Shown: positions 31,101 to 36,466 of the stretch, in pieces
Layout of the letters: each line of letters starts with the position of its first letter
Numbering within the stretch: position 1 is the stretch's first letter
IMG/VR virus record: IMGVR_UViG_3300042507_003149
Span: 1 to 36,466 of that record
Source: a virus
Reading direction: 5' to 3' (one strand)
DNA: 36,466 nucleotides
Notes under the pieces: model-generated
Database searches by the model: none
Told to the model about the DNA's origin: nothing
The model's input: only the letters and a program-made list of their open reading frames with translations
Position numbers and translations under genes: made by a program

Positions 31101-33562
31101 TTTGAAAAATTTACAAGAGCAATTGCTAATTTTGTACTTTTAATAGATACTTTTTTTACTCTCCCATATGGGGTGTAATCTCTTTCAGCTTGTCTTATTG
31201 CTTCTTCTTCTGGTGGGATGCTTATAGATCCCGGTGGAATTAAATTATTACCGTCAGAATAACCACTACCTAAAATTTGACCGCTATCCAATAACCAGTA
31301 ATTTGTATGCATACCAGAAAAAACATCAACATATTTTCCTTTTGTCCATTCAGTTTCTGGAAAAAATACTGGATTTGCAGATGGGTTACTATATCCGTCA
31401 CATGGTGACGGACCTATTTGTTCATCATCCTGATCAATTACTGGCCTACATCCCCAACCAACCAAGTCTCCACTTTGTAAATATGGTGGTAAAAATGATC
31501 TTCTTGGAAATCTAAAATAAGATTGTGGGCCGGGAATTTGTATTCCAGCACAATCAACACCAACCTCGGTATTTCCTGTTTCAGGATCAATTAAATATTG
31601 TTTTACTTGGTTTACTGTAACTTTTCCTGTTATTGGTTGTACACCAAAAAAGTTTACTAAATCCATGTATCCGGTAACACCGCCAACTACACCATCAACA
31701 TATGGATTTAATTTTAATTCTTGCTCTTGTGTTGTTTGATTTGTTACATATTTTGCAGAAGCAATTACTTCATTAATTTCATCAACAATATCTGGAGCAT
31801 GATCTTTGATCGCCAAAACATTGTATCTTATCATTTCTTTTAAAGCTGCAATAACATAATCATAATCATTTTTTATTGTTTCAAACAGATGTATTGGTTC
31901 ATACTGAAGTGTTCCGGTTTTCATTGAACCGTCGCAAGGATCTATAAAAATATATTTACCTTGAACTACTGTGTAAAAATAATTGTAATATGCTTTTAAA
32001 AATAGTTTTGCATCAAATGTTTTAGCATTAATTAAAATATTTTTTTGTTTTGATAAAAGTTCAAAATAATATAAATCATGGTGAAATAATGGAACCTTTG
32101 CACCACCATACATAAATCTTCTTGGAGTTTTTCTATATAGTTGCCATTTTAAATTGCTGTCATTATCTGCTGTAAAATTACCACAACCACTTGTAGTATT
32201 AAAAGAACCGCCATAAGGTTTTTCAAATTTACCTCTCAAGACATCAGCATGATTTTGTACAGCTTCAATTTTTGGTGCTCTCAAATCATCTGATTTATAT
32301 GCATATGATTCAAAATGATGTTCTAGTCCAACAAAACCAACTAAAACATTTTGCAATTTTGTTAACTGTGATACATCTCTATAATTTATATTGTAATCAA
32401 ACCAATAACCAATTTCATTAAAATCAGTAACATAATATGATGTTCCAAAATTTTGTTTATTTTTTAATGGTCCACCATACGTCCATATATCAAATCCGAT
32501 TTTATAATCTGATTTAGATATTCTTTTTAAATAAGGTGATATTCCATATTCATAACAAGATTCTTTATAGTTTTTATTTACAAGAGAATTGGTTGAATTT
32601 GATCCGGGAGTACACATTACTCCTGCTGCACCACCATTGAACCATGCACGCCATGATAAAGGTGTTTGTGGCCATAATGGAGAACCATTTCTATTGAATG
32701 CACCTTGTCTTGTATTTGCACAGTAACAACATCCGGCTTCATTATAAAGCATTCCCGGACTAAAAACATCCATATATGGAATATATCCAAATTGTCCTTC
32801 AGTTTGATTTATATTTGGAATTTTGTACAATGTTCCATATATTCCATCTCTTATGTGGGGAACTTGTCTACAATAACATGGCCACAATGGCCAGCTACCT
32901 CTGGGGTTTTCAGCACCACCACCACAGGCTGGATCAAAAATTGCTCCGTCCTGTGAGCCCAATGGAGAAAAATTTGCATAATCTGGATGGCATGATGCAA
33001 CATTTCCAGTTATATCGTTTTCAAATTCTTCTCTTACTATTAATCCTTTGCATTGGCTTATGTTTGGGTTGTTTCCAAAAGCAAATTCCGGCGGATACCA
33101 AATTAAATGGCACCCAGTATGTCTGTACATGATGCTGAAAGGATCGGTTCCGGGGACTCCTCTTGGATGATATAATACTTGTCTACAACCATCTTCACAT
33201 TCTGGTAGATCGCTGTTAACACCACTGCTTGTATCTGATGTTTGCTGTTCTTGTTGGCCTATATCTCCACCACTGGCTCTATAAATTGGTGTAGATCCAC
33301 CACCAGAGTTTTCATCACATAAATTTTCACAATACTCACCACACTCAGCACAATAATTTAAAGATTCAATCTGACATTCTGGATTATAATTATCCAAACA
33401 AATTTGGCTAAGTCCTTTTTCTTTTAAACATTTTTCACAACGATATCCTACAATATCTTTTGCTTGTTTGCTTTTGCTATCAACAGTATTTTCTATAATA
33501 TTTTTCTTTTTAAAAATATTATTAATAGAAGAAAAGGTATTTTTTATAATTGTTTTTTTCAT
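28154..33562 (-). CDS. Giant virion-like protein with Cys-rich N-terminus and RCC1-like repeats
   Basis: At 1802 residues this is the largest gene in the window. The N-terminus has eight Cys in a ribbon-like run (about residues 42-82: 'GYRCEKCLKEKG', 'NYCAECGEYCENLC'). RCC1-type beta-propeller signatures recur between about residues 750 and 1230: 'VFSGMHTNYWLLDSGQI', 'AASGSYHVAAIS', 'VGCGQMHSIAVQSDNQVKMW', 'LDGGPDYTMLVADNTLYVW' and 'IATGFGHVAAIGYG'. More Cys pairs run to the end (TCPDACSGSCP). Such propellers bind proteins or DNA in eukaryotes; in phages they occur in large structural proteins. A fibre or baseplate accessory role is inferred. No signal peptide is evident. Confidence 0.7.
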   Translation of the reverse strand: MKKTIIKNTFSSINNIFKKKNIIENTVDSKSKQAKDIVGYRCEKCLKEKGLSQICLDNYNPECQIESLNYCAECGEYCENLCDENSGGGSTPIYRASGGDIGQQEQQTSDTSSGVNSDLPECEDGCRQVLYHPRGVPGTDPFSIMYRHTGCHLIWYPPEFAFGNNPNISQCKGLIVREEFENDITGNVASCHPDYANFSPLGSQDGAIFDPACGGGAENPRGSWPLWPCYCRQVPHIRDGIYGTLYKIPNINQTEGQFGYIPYMDVFSPGMLYNEAGCCYCANTRQGAFNRNGSPLWPQTPLSWRAWFNGGAAGVMCTPGSNSTNSLVNKNYKESCYEYGISPYLKRISKSDYKIGFDIWTYGGPLKNKQNFGTSYYVTDFNEIGYWFDYNINYRDVSQLTKLQNVLVGFVGLEHHFESYAYKSDDLRAPKIEAVQNHADVLRGKFEKPYGGSFNTTSGCGNFTADNDSNLKWQLYRKTPRRFMYGGAKVPLFHHDLYYFELLSKQKNILINAKTFDAKLFLKAYYNYFYTVVQGKYIFIDPCDGSMKTGTLQYEPIHLFETIKNDYDYVIAALKEMIRYNVLAIKDHAPDIVDEINEVIASAKYVTNQTTQEQELKLNPYVDGVVGGVTGYMDLVNFFGVQPITGKVTVNQVKQYLIDPETGNTEVGVDCAGIQIPGPQSYFRFPRRSFLPPYLQSGDLVGWGCRPVIDQDDEQIGPSPCDGYSNPSANPVFFPETEWTKGKYVDVFSGMHTNYWLLDSGQILGSGYSDGNNLIPPGSISIPPEEEAIRQAERDYTPYGRVKKVSIKSTKLAIALVNFSNGYNFIDPYVTTGCDLYNGGDNSAAPSPSNPSEYSRIIAWGEFKCNGVFKGEADPDNIESKFYNKQEKWVDAASGSYHVAAISTGSINPDETEYDNFLLFFKGDNTNDQAPPLPNNYPANRTAYAPMAKPGYFTDTEWQRYINGTYSLNCNFNNPNDPNSDVRCSLFNNLQYATLDRPVWSKVGCGQMHSIAVQSDNQVKMWGSYYRINKDGNRDTDIVTNTLCPIVDTFIPDEIKNLAAKWELTFRNNDPEDICTSANVTPQTANIRFLDGGPDYTMLVADNTLYVWGRVEMLPNMTPSNVEDDPNFLRLKETGVYSTTIPGEVISISAGANCWIVNYKVQDNNNNVDSFISSFPTYETIQWTRKHVYDIDNVNYYDYGFIPTEDEDKSSFGYKGIATGFGHVAAIGYGNLKFPKWDYSLFELEETRKNQFSPQNGKPLPNYFKSFAFFRGLPGGWDFSKWFYGKSCGQGLDTLRAPGGVTTCETLDPCSVLGEPDSNDSSGLIKDNWSYSGHPEYWWMQKGARRYQYGNGLYQSPNSKCLGDTVPNPFCGDGGALQGNNAGAGMLSSCQIDYDLCWQIDSQPINTIPKDYMPDADGGQECQIDCDDTDSGTLVIRKVPNYPWLAKRCTSAIGRVGFRSTKDYFLQSYKIFGLKNNCCSVISTYLSYATYATRNTAFALNETTNVWEIKENPDPYRTGFASNTLKMASTASVTYDKNVKYPLVYVGGDSLRKLESSYYTAIYGSIAANGDIGGCNPANSESLCPYDPSSAGPKILGPGGWLMSILPSTATIDQYSPLSAGVLKQGIFLYNKDAQLKTPYNLIGTNNFGYESGSTFKYCYETPAGPTETPPGATGWASDLCGNSYYIGSDFYEGNPTKPLTCEIKNLIVFDATDQRNYAKDSEMLLTTKWHKINRDGIFIFPGGITGDAGQFAGTLEDYCDVNTNASIYVQQFLVDQNNVLKKLTVYTSTVTCPDACSGSCP

Positions 33563-33577
33563 ATTAGTATAAAAATA

Positions 33578-33931
33578 TTAACCGGGATATGGTCCACATT
33601 CCGGGTGTGTACTATACCATAATGCTTCACAGTTTAATGTTGGATCACTACAATCACAATATGGGGTATTGGTTCCGGGAATTGGTTTACACCAATATGT
33701 TCTCATCCAATCACAGTTTACGCATCTGCAATTAGCATAACCACTGCAGGATGGATAAATTGTGGCTGGAGCTCCAGCGCCTGCACCCGGTCTATTCATT
33801 GTGAGAACTACAACATCATTTGGATCTACAGGTGCTGCATCATCTAATGTTTCACCAGCTAAAATTATAAAATTTGTGTAAAATATATCATCACAACAAT
33901 TTGTTTTACAACAACAAGATCTTTTTGTCAT
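33578..33931 (-). CDS. Cysteine-rich small protein
   Basis: The 117-residue product carries 14 Cys. It begins 'MTKRSCCCKTNCCDD' and its second half has spaced Cys ('SCSGYANCRCVNCDW', 'YWCKPI', 'YCDCSDP', 'NCEALW', 'ECGPYPG'), while the middle is Cys-free. It is 15 bases upstream of the giant Cys-rich protein, on the same strand, and follows the best late promoter in the window (TATAAATA). Shared Cys richness suggests it works with that protein, for example as a disulphide-linked or metal-bound partner. No family is recognised. Confidence 0.6.
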   Translation of the reverse strand: MTKRSCCCKTNCCDDIFYTNFIILAGETLDDAAPVDPNDVVVLTMNRPGAGAGAPATIYPSCSGYANCRCVNCDWMRTYWCKPIPGTNTPYCDCSDPTLNCEALWYSTHPECGPYPG

Positions 33932-33947
33932 AAATTCACCTGCACTA

Positions 33948-33955
33948 TATTTATA
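33948..33955 (-). promoter_or_regulatory. Late promoter TATAAATA (exact T4 consensus)
   Basis: The minus strand carries an exact T4 late octamer, TATAAATA, 16 bases before the ATG of the Cys-rich gene, with AGGTG as ribosome-binding sequence. It should drive that gene, the giant RCC1 gene and probably the two genes beyond. Confidence 0.7.
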
Positions 33956-33963
33956 CCAAAATA

Positions 33964-33990
33964 AAAAAACCGCCCAAATTATTGGGCGGT
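33964..33990 (-). terminator. Terminator downstream of the winged-helix gene
   Basis: A nine-base-pair stem (ACCGCCCAA / TTGGGCGGT, loop of four) is followed on the minus strand by a run of seven T. It ends transcripts of the early winged-helix gene just before the late promoter TATAAATA, insulating the early and late units. A T-rich tail on the other side may also stop rightward transcripts. Confidence 0.88.
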
Positions 33991-34012
33991 CTTTTATTAA
34001 ATTTTTAAATTT

Positions 34013-34249
34013 TTAACGAGCGCGATTACGAGTAACCTTGTAGTAGCTACGACCATTTTGGGTCATGCGAACTACGGTGTAGTTGCTGTCAAGGCGGTCA
34101 AACGCCTCCTTGAGGTCATGCATCGTTGCGCGCATATTGCTGACGCGGAAACGCTTCCGGGCCTCTCCAGCCGTTAGCGGACGGCCAGAACGCATGTAAT
34201 CAAACACTCTCTGAATCTTAGTCGGACGATCAACAGTAGTAATTTCCAT
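34013..34249 (-). CDS. Small winged-helix DNA-binding protein
   Basis: The 78-residue protein has a wHTH pattern: helix 'IQRVFDYMRSG', 'RPLTAGEARKRFRVSNMRAT' as the helix-turn-helix, and a wing with 'YTVVRMTQNGRSYYKVTR'. It is very basic. Codons are G/C-rich compared with tail genes. It stands alone between a sigma70-like promoter and a terminator, so it is likely an early regulator of transcription. Which promoter it binds cannot be seen. Confidence 0.7.
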   Translation of the reverse strand: MEITTVDRPTKIQRVFDYMRSGRPLTAGEARKRFRVSNMRATMHDLKEAFDRLDSNYTVVRMTQNGRSYYKVTRNRAR

Positions 34250-34278
34250 AACACTTTCCTTTCTTATAAGAAGTTGCT

Positions 34279-34308
34279 ATAATATAGCACCCAATTCTTA
34301 ACTGTCAA
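34279..34308 (-). promoter_or_regulatory. Sigma70-like promoter for the winged-helix gene
   Basis: The minus strand has a perfect TTGACA (34308-34303) and, 16 or 18 bases on, TATATT (34286-34281) or the overlapping TATTAT (34284-34279). A Shine-Dalgarno AAGGAAAG precedes the ATG. This is a host-type promoter, consistent with early expression. Confidence 0.7.
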
Positions 34309-34315
34309 GTATTAT

Positions 34316-34339
34316 CCTAAATAATACGGCTGAGGAGGT
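34316..34339 (+). promoter_or_regulatory. CCTAAATA box and strong Shine-Dalgarno for the HExxH gene
   Basis: CCTAAATA (34316-34323) lies 19 bases before the ATG at 34343; a strong GAGGAGGT follows at 34332-34339, only three bases before the ATG. The close spacing of the ribosome site is unusual. The box matches those before gp23 and gp18. Confidence 0.4.
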
Positions 34340-34342
34340 CCT

Positions 34343-34963
34343 ATGGCACAGGGAATCAATCAGTTCGTAAAGTTTGTGAGAGATCACTTAAAACAATACG
34401 GTGGAAAATTGGTAATTGGAAAAGGCAAGCAGGTTAACTGCAATGGCATAATGTGTCCCGGATTCTTTGACGATAGAGAAATTTTGATAAAAATGGCAGG
34501 TAATGGGGAAGGATTTTTATCTACCCTAGTTCACGAATATTGCCATTTTTTGCAATATATAAACGACATACAAATTTATAGAAAATCGGACAAAGCTTCC
34601 GTAATAGTAGAAAATTGGTTGCTTGGAAAAGACTATGACCCTCAAACTGTAAAGAGGGCCTTTTTCTTGGTACGTGCTATGGAACGTGATTGTGAAAAAC
34701 GCGCTATGAAATTAATCAAGGAATTCAATCTTCCAATAGACAGCAAGTATTATGCCAAGCAAGCCAACTGTTACATCTACACTCACTTCTTGATGGAAGA
34801 AACAAGAAGATATTGGATGTACAAGAAGAGCCCATACAAGAGCAGAATTATAATGAAACTAATGCCTTCAACTATGAAGGTTAAAAGTCACAAAACTATC
34901 CCACCTAAGATTTATTCTGCTCTGATTCCTTTTGTAGATGTTCGATTGCTACAGGAACAGTAA
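34343..34963 (+). CDS. Putative zinc metallopeptidase (HExxH) of phage
   Basis: The 206-residue protein contains HEYCH (residues 64-68) in 'STLVHEYCHFLQYIND', the classic zincin metal-binding helix. Glu residues in 'AMERDCEKRAMK' (E114, E118) could provide the third ligand. 'VIGKGKQVNCNGIMCPGFF' lies before it. Related small zincin-like proteins occur in large phages without known substrate. Its 3' end overlaps the opposite-strand gene by 59 bases. Activity is inferred from the motif only. Confidence 0.65.
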   Translation: MAQGINQFVKFVRDHLKQYGGKLVIGKGKQVNCNGIMCPGFFDDREILIKMAGNGEGFLSTLVHEYCHFLQYINDIQIYRKSDKASVIVENWLLGKDYDPQTVKRAFFLVRAMERDCEKRAMKLIKEFNLPIDSKYYAKQANCYIYTHFLMEETRRYWMYKKSPYKSRIIMKLMPSTMKVKSHKTIPPKIYSALIPFVDVRLLQEQ

Positions 34964-35276
34964 ACTTGGAAAAAATGTCTGCGCCATATGGCCAACGATC
35001 ATTTTTTTCCAACATGCTGCAGCGTTCTAATTCATTTAGATGATCTTCAAGTCCTTTGATTGTAACTTCATCAATAGGCCATTTGATTTCATCTAACTCA
35101 TTTACTGCTGGCTTTAGAGTTGTGTAATGCTCTGCAACAACGAGATCTGCAACCTTTGCAAGATTGCCACACACTTCGAGTGCCTTGGCACATTGAAAAA
35201 ACAGATCCTTCTTTAAGGGATCTGTTTCCTTGCGAGCTAGAGACCGAATTTCGTAAACTAACTCTGGAATCTTCAT
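34905..35276 (-). CDS. Hypothetical helical protein
   Basis: This 123-residue protein is predicted helical throughout ('VYEIRSLARKETDPLKKDLF', 'CAKALEVCGNLAKVADLVV') and acidic. No family is recognised. A good Shine-Dalgarno (AGGAGT) supports the ATG at 35276. It is the last gene of the leftward early unit and runs 59 bases into the end of the opposite-strand metallopeptidase gene. Confidence 0.6.
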   Translation of the reverse strand: MKIPELVYEIRSLARKETDPLKKDLFFQCAKALEVCGNLAKVADLVVAEHYTTLKPAVNELDEIKWPIDEVTIKGLEDHLNELERCSMLEKNDRWPYGADIFSKFTVPVAIEHLQKESEQNKS

Positions 35277-35290
35277 TTGTACTCCTGTGC

Positions 35291-35653
35291 TCAGGTGAGC
35301 GTCAGGAGATACTTGGTTTGCTGAACCAGACCAAGCATCTCATCACGTATATTTAACAATGCTGTCTGATTCTTTCCTACTTCTTTTTCAATTTCATTCA
35401 TTAAAAAATCTTCTAAAGAAATTATTACTTGGTCTGCAGAAGTTCTAAATGGACCATTTAATTTTAATTCTAAAATTTGTTTAATTTCTTCTCTTCCTTT
35501 TACACCCAAATAATTTTCAGTAAAAGAATCAATTAAAACATCAAGACCCTCATATAATTTTCCAAGGGCTTTATGTGCCGAATAAGATTTGGTTCCCCAA
35601 TGATGAAGTCTAAGTTCATTTTGAAATGTCATTAATTTTTGTACGCATGTCAT
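35291..35653 (-). CDS. Ferritin/Dps-like helical phage protein (DUF5856 type)
   Basis: The 120-residue product has 'NELRLHHWGTKSYSAHKALG' (about residues 12-31) and 'LYEGLDVLIDSFTENYLG', a pattern I recognise from small phage proteins with a Dps/ferritin-like helical bundle. The His and Asp/Glu residues are those expected to bind metal in that fold. Function in phage infection is not known. A TCTAAATA box lies seven bases before the ATG, overlapping the stop of the upstream gene. Confidence 0.55.
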   Translation of the reverse strand: MTCVQKLMTFQNELRLHHWGTKSYSAHKALGKLYEGLDVLIDSFTENYLGVKGREEIKQILELKLNGPFRTSADQVIISLEDFLMNEIEKEVGKNQTALLNIRDEMLGLVQQTKYLLTLT

Positions 35654-35660
35654 GGTAAAT

Positions 35661-35668
35661 TATTTAGA
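35661..35668 (-). promoter_or_regulatory. Late-type box TCTAAATA before the ferritin-like gene
   Basis: The minus strand reads TCTAAATA, ATTTACC, ATG. The TAA is also the stop codon of the deaminase-like gene (35664-35666). As with gp25 and gp13, no Shine-Dalgarno is present. The match is weaker than CATAAATA and may be fortuitous. Confidence 0.3.
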
Positions 35669-36038
35669 GAGTTTGAATTCCATCGTCAGTGGTGTAATAA
35701 ATTTTGTGAAACACTTCAGAACACCACTTAGAGCAAACTGGGCACGGTTTAGAATTTCTAAAATGACCAAACCGGTTAAATCTAAAGTTGATTAGAACCA
35801 ATTTTTCACTACGCAAATTTTTAGGAACCTTGCGAAATGCATCCAGTTCAGAGTGCATATCAGCCGTCCTATAACCCAAACGCAAGGTACTGGGGTGGGT
35901 CTTAAAAATGTTTTGACCCACCGCAATAACCTTGCGCTTGTACAGAACCAACGAAATGTGCTTTTTTTGCCTCTCCATAGCCATCGAAAGAGGCTTGGCA
36001 ATGGGGAGGTAAATTTTGTTAATCGTGTCTATGTCCAA
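35664..36038 (-). CDS. Cytidine/deoxycytidylate deaminase-fold protein
   Basis: The 124-residue protein has 'ADMHSELDAF' (H62, E64) and 'KPCPVCSKWC' (C99, C102), the HxE and PCxxC zinc-binding signatures of the deaminase superfamily. The usual HAE is HSE. No long substrate-specificity insert of dCMP deaminase is visible, so the substrate (free nucleotide, RNA or DNA base) is unknown. The best start is the TTG at 36038, one base after the stop of the Sm-like gene; translation is probably coupled to that gene. Confidence 0.7.
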   Translation of the reverse strand: MDIDTINKIYLPIAKPLSMAMERQKKHISLVLYKRKVIAVGQNIFKTHPSTLRLGYRTADMHSELDAFRKVPKNLRSEKLVLINFRFNRFGHFRNSKPCPVCSKWCSEVFHKIYYTTDDGIQTL

Positions 36039-36039
36039 T

Positions 36040-36351
36040 TTAATCCATCGTCAGCTTCAGCTTCGACGCAGACTCAACGGTCTTGGAAGGAGTGACGAGT
36101 CCGTTATTGAGGTTAGAATCGTACTGAGTCTTTAGTTCTTCAAGAGGCTCAACAGTAAACGCAATAAAAGTTTTTGGAATTTGAACTCCATTTGTTGTCT
36201 TGGCGTACATCATCCAAGGCATTAATCCAATTGCACCTTTTTGCATTGGAATAAGGATTGCAGGATCTTTTAAAGTCCAATGTGTTTCAGACTCTTCGTA
36301 TCTTGCAAGAATTTCTTCGCCGGAGTTTAATCTAAATACTTTTACGTTCAT
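36040..36351 (-). CDS. Sm-like (LSm-fold) phage protein, third copy
   Basis: The 103-residue product begins 'MNVKVFRLNSGEEILARYEE', clearly paralogous to the proteins at 27396-27665 and 308-964. It continues with 'GLMPWMMYAKTTNGVQIPKT', aligned with the 'LGTWLPYTDAPDGTTIPNY' of the second copy. A short polar tail follows. It heads the leftward early operon, with Shine-Dalgarno AAAGGA and a sigma70-like promoter. Being early, it could act on host or phage RNA, but that is inference. Confidence 0.65.
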   Translation of the reverse strand: MNVKVFRLNSGEEILARYEESETHWTLKDPAILIPMQKGAIGLMPWMMYAKTTNGVQIPKTFIAFTVEPLEELKTQYDSNLNNGLVTPSKTVESASKLKLTMD

Positions 36352-36372
36352 ATGTTTCCTTTATATTGGTTT

Positions 36373-36400
36373 ATTATAACACTAGTTTTATGGATGGCAA
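36373..36400 (-). promoter_or_regulatory. Sigma70-like promoter for the right-hand early operon
   Basis: On the minus strand TTGCCA (36400-36395) and a perfect TATAAT (36378-36373) are 16 bases apart. The ATG of the Sm-like gene follows at 36351 after Shine-Dalgarno AAAGGA. It would transcribe the Sm-like, deaminase-fold, ferritin-like and 123-residue genes. Confidence 0.6.
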
Positions 36401-36407
36401 ATAACAA

Positions 36408-36466
36408 ATGAAAACTTTTAAACAATTTTTAAATGAAAATAATATAGCCCAAATTGCAACATCTGG
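36408..36466 (+). CDS. Start of a gene with a T4-type capsid targeting sequence
   Basis: Only the first 19 codons are in the window: 'MKTFKQFLNENNIAQIATS'. The opening 'MKTFKQFLNE' closely resembles the T4 capsid targeting sequence 'MKTYQEFIAE' of Alt and the internal proteins, which is cut by gp21 after the L/I-x-E site. Here 'LNE' gives a matching site. The product may be packaged inside the head and injected with the DNA. No strong Shine-Dalgarno is visible. Function depends on the sequence beyond the window. Confidence 0.5.
   Translation, partial: MKTFKQFLNENNIAQIATS

Noticed and set aside
1-36466. tRNA genes, CRISPR arrays, insertion sequences, integrase or attachment sites
   Set aside because: I saw no cloverleaf with a TTC-arm pattern, no repeat-spacer array, no transposase or recombinase motif and no flanking direct repeats.

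Overview
This window is a late-gene (virion and packaging) segment of a T4-like myovirus genome, bounded by DNA-metabolism and early genes. The phage assignment rests on a long run of recognisable T4 homologues: gp23 capsid, gp22 scaffold, gp21 protease, gp20 portal, gp19 tube, gp18 sheath, gp17/gp16 terminase, gp15/14/13 neck, gp25/gp6 wedge, gp53, gp48, gp54, gp26, gp4, gp32, gp33 and UvsW. The DNA is AT-rich. Gene order resembles the exo-T-even (cyanophage/pelagiphage-type) relatives more than T4 itself. No photosynthesis gene, tRNA, integrase, homing endonuclease or CRISPR is visible, so the host cannot be named from this window; an aquatic bacterium is only a guess.

Layout. 1-964 (+): end of the UvsW helicase and an Sm-like protein. 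961-16767 (-): a tube-like protein, then in reverse order capsid, prohead core, portal, two tandem tube proteins, a short sheath, terminase, neck, a zinc-ribbon protein, a P2 gpI-like wedge protein, gp6 and gp25. 16790-21228 (-): hub-like proteins, gp53 and gp48. 21260-23592 (+): gp4, gp54, a gp26 chaperone with a likely programmed -1 frameshift, and an unknown acidic protein. 23622-24777 (-): gp32 and gp33. 24856-27102 (+): two beta-rich fibre-like proteins. 27099-33931 (-): a small adhesin-like protein, a second Sm-like protein, a 1802-residue RCC1-repeat protein and two cysteine-rich proteins. 34013-36351: early-type genes (winged helix, HExxH peptidase, ferritin-like protein, deaminase-fold protein, third Sm-like protein). 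At the right edge a new gene begins with a T4-like capsid-targeting sequence. No stretch longer than 300 bases lacks a gene.

How it fits together. gp33 is the T4-type late co-activator, and T4-late-like boxes (xATAAATA or xCTAAATA) lie upstream of many virion genes. At several of them the box is only 5-8 bases from the ATG and no Shine-Dalgarno is present, which predicts leaderless late mRNAs; genes inside operons mostly keep a Shine-Dalgarno or overlap the previous stop. Sigma70-like promoters instead precede gp32, the winged-helix gene and the right-hand early operon. The baseplate looks reduced: a short gp6, a gpI-like protein and no recognisable gp7-gp12, while tube-type proteins are multiplied to four.

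Most interesting points: the -1 frameshift at the end of gp26, the leaderless late promoters, the tube-protein expansion with a minimal sheath and P2-like wedge, three Sm-like paralogues, and the giant Cys-rich RCC1 protein.
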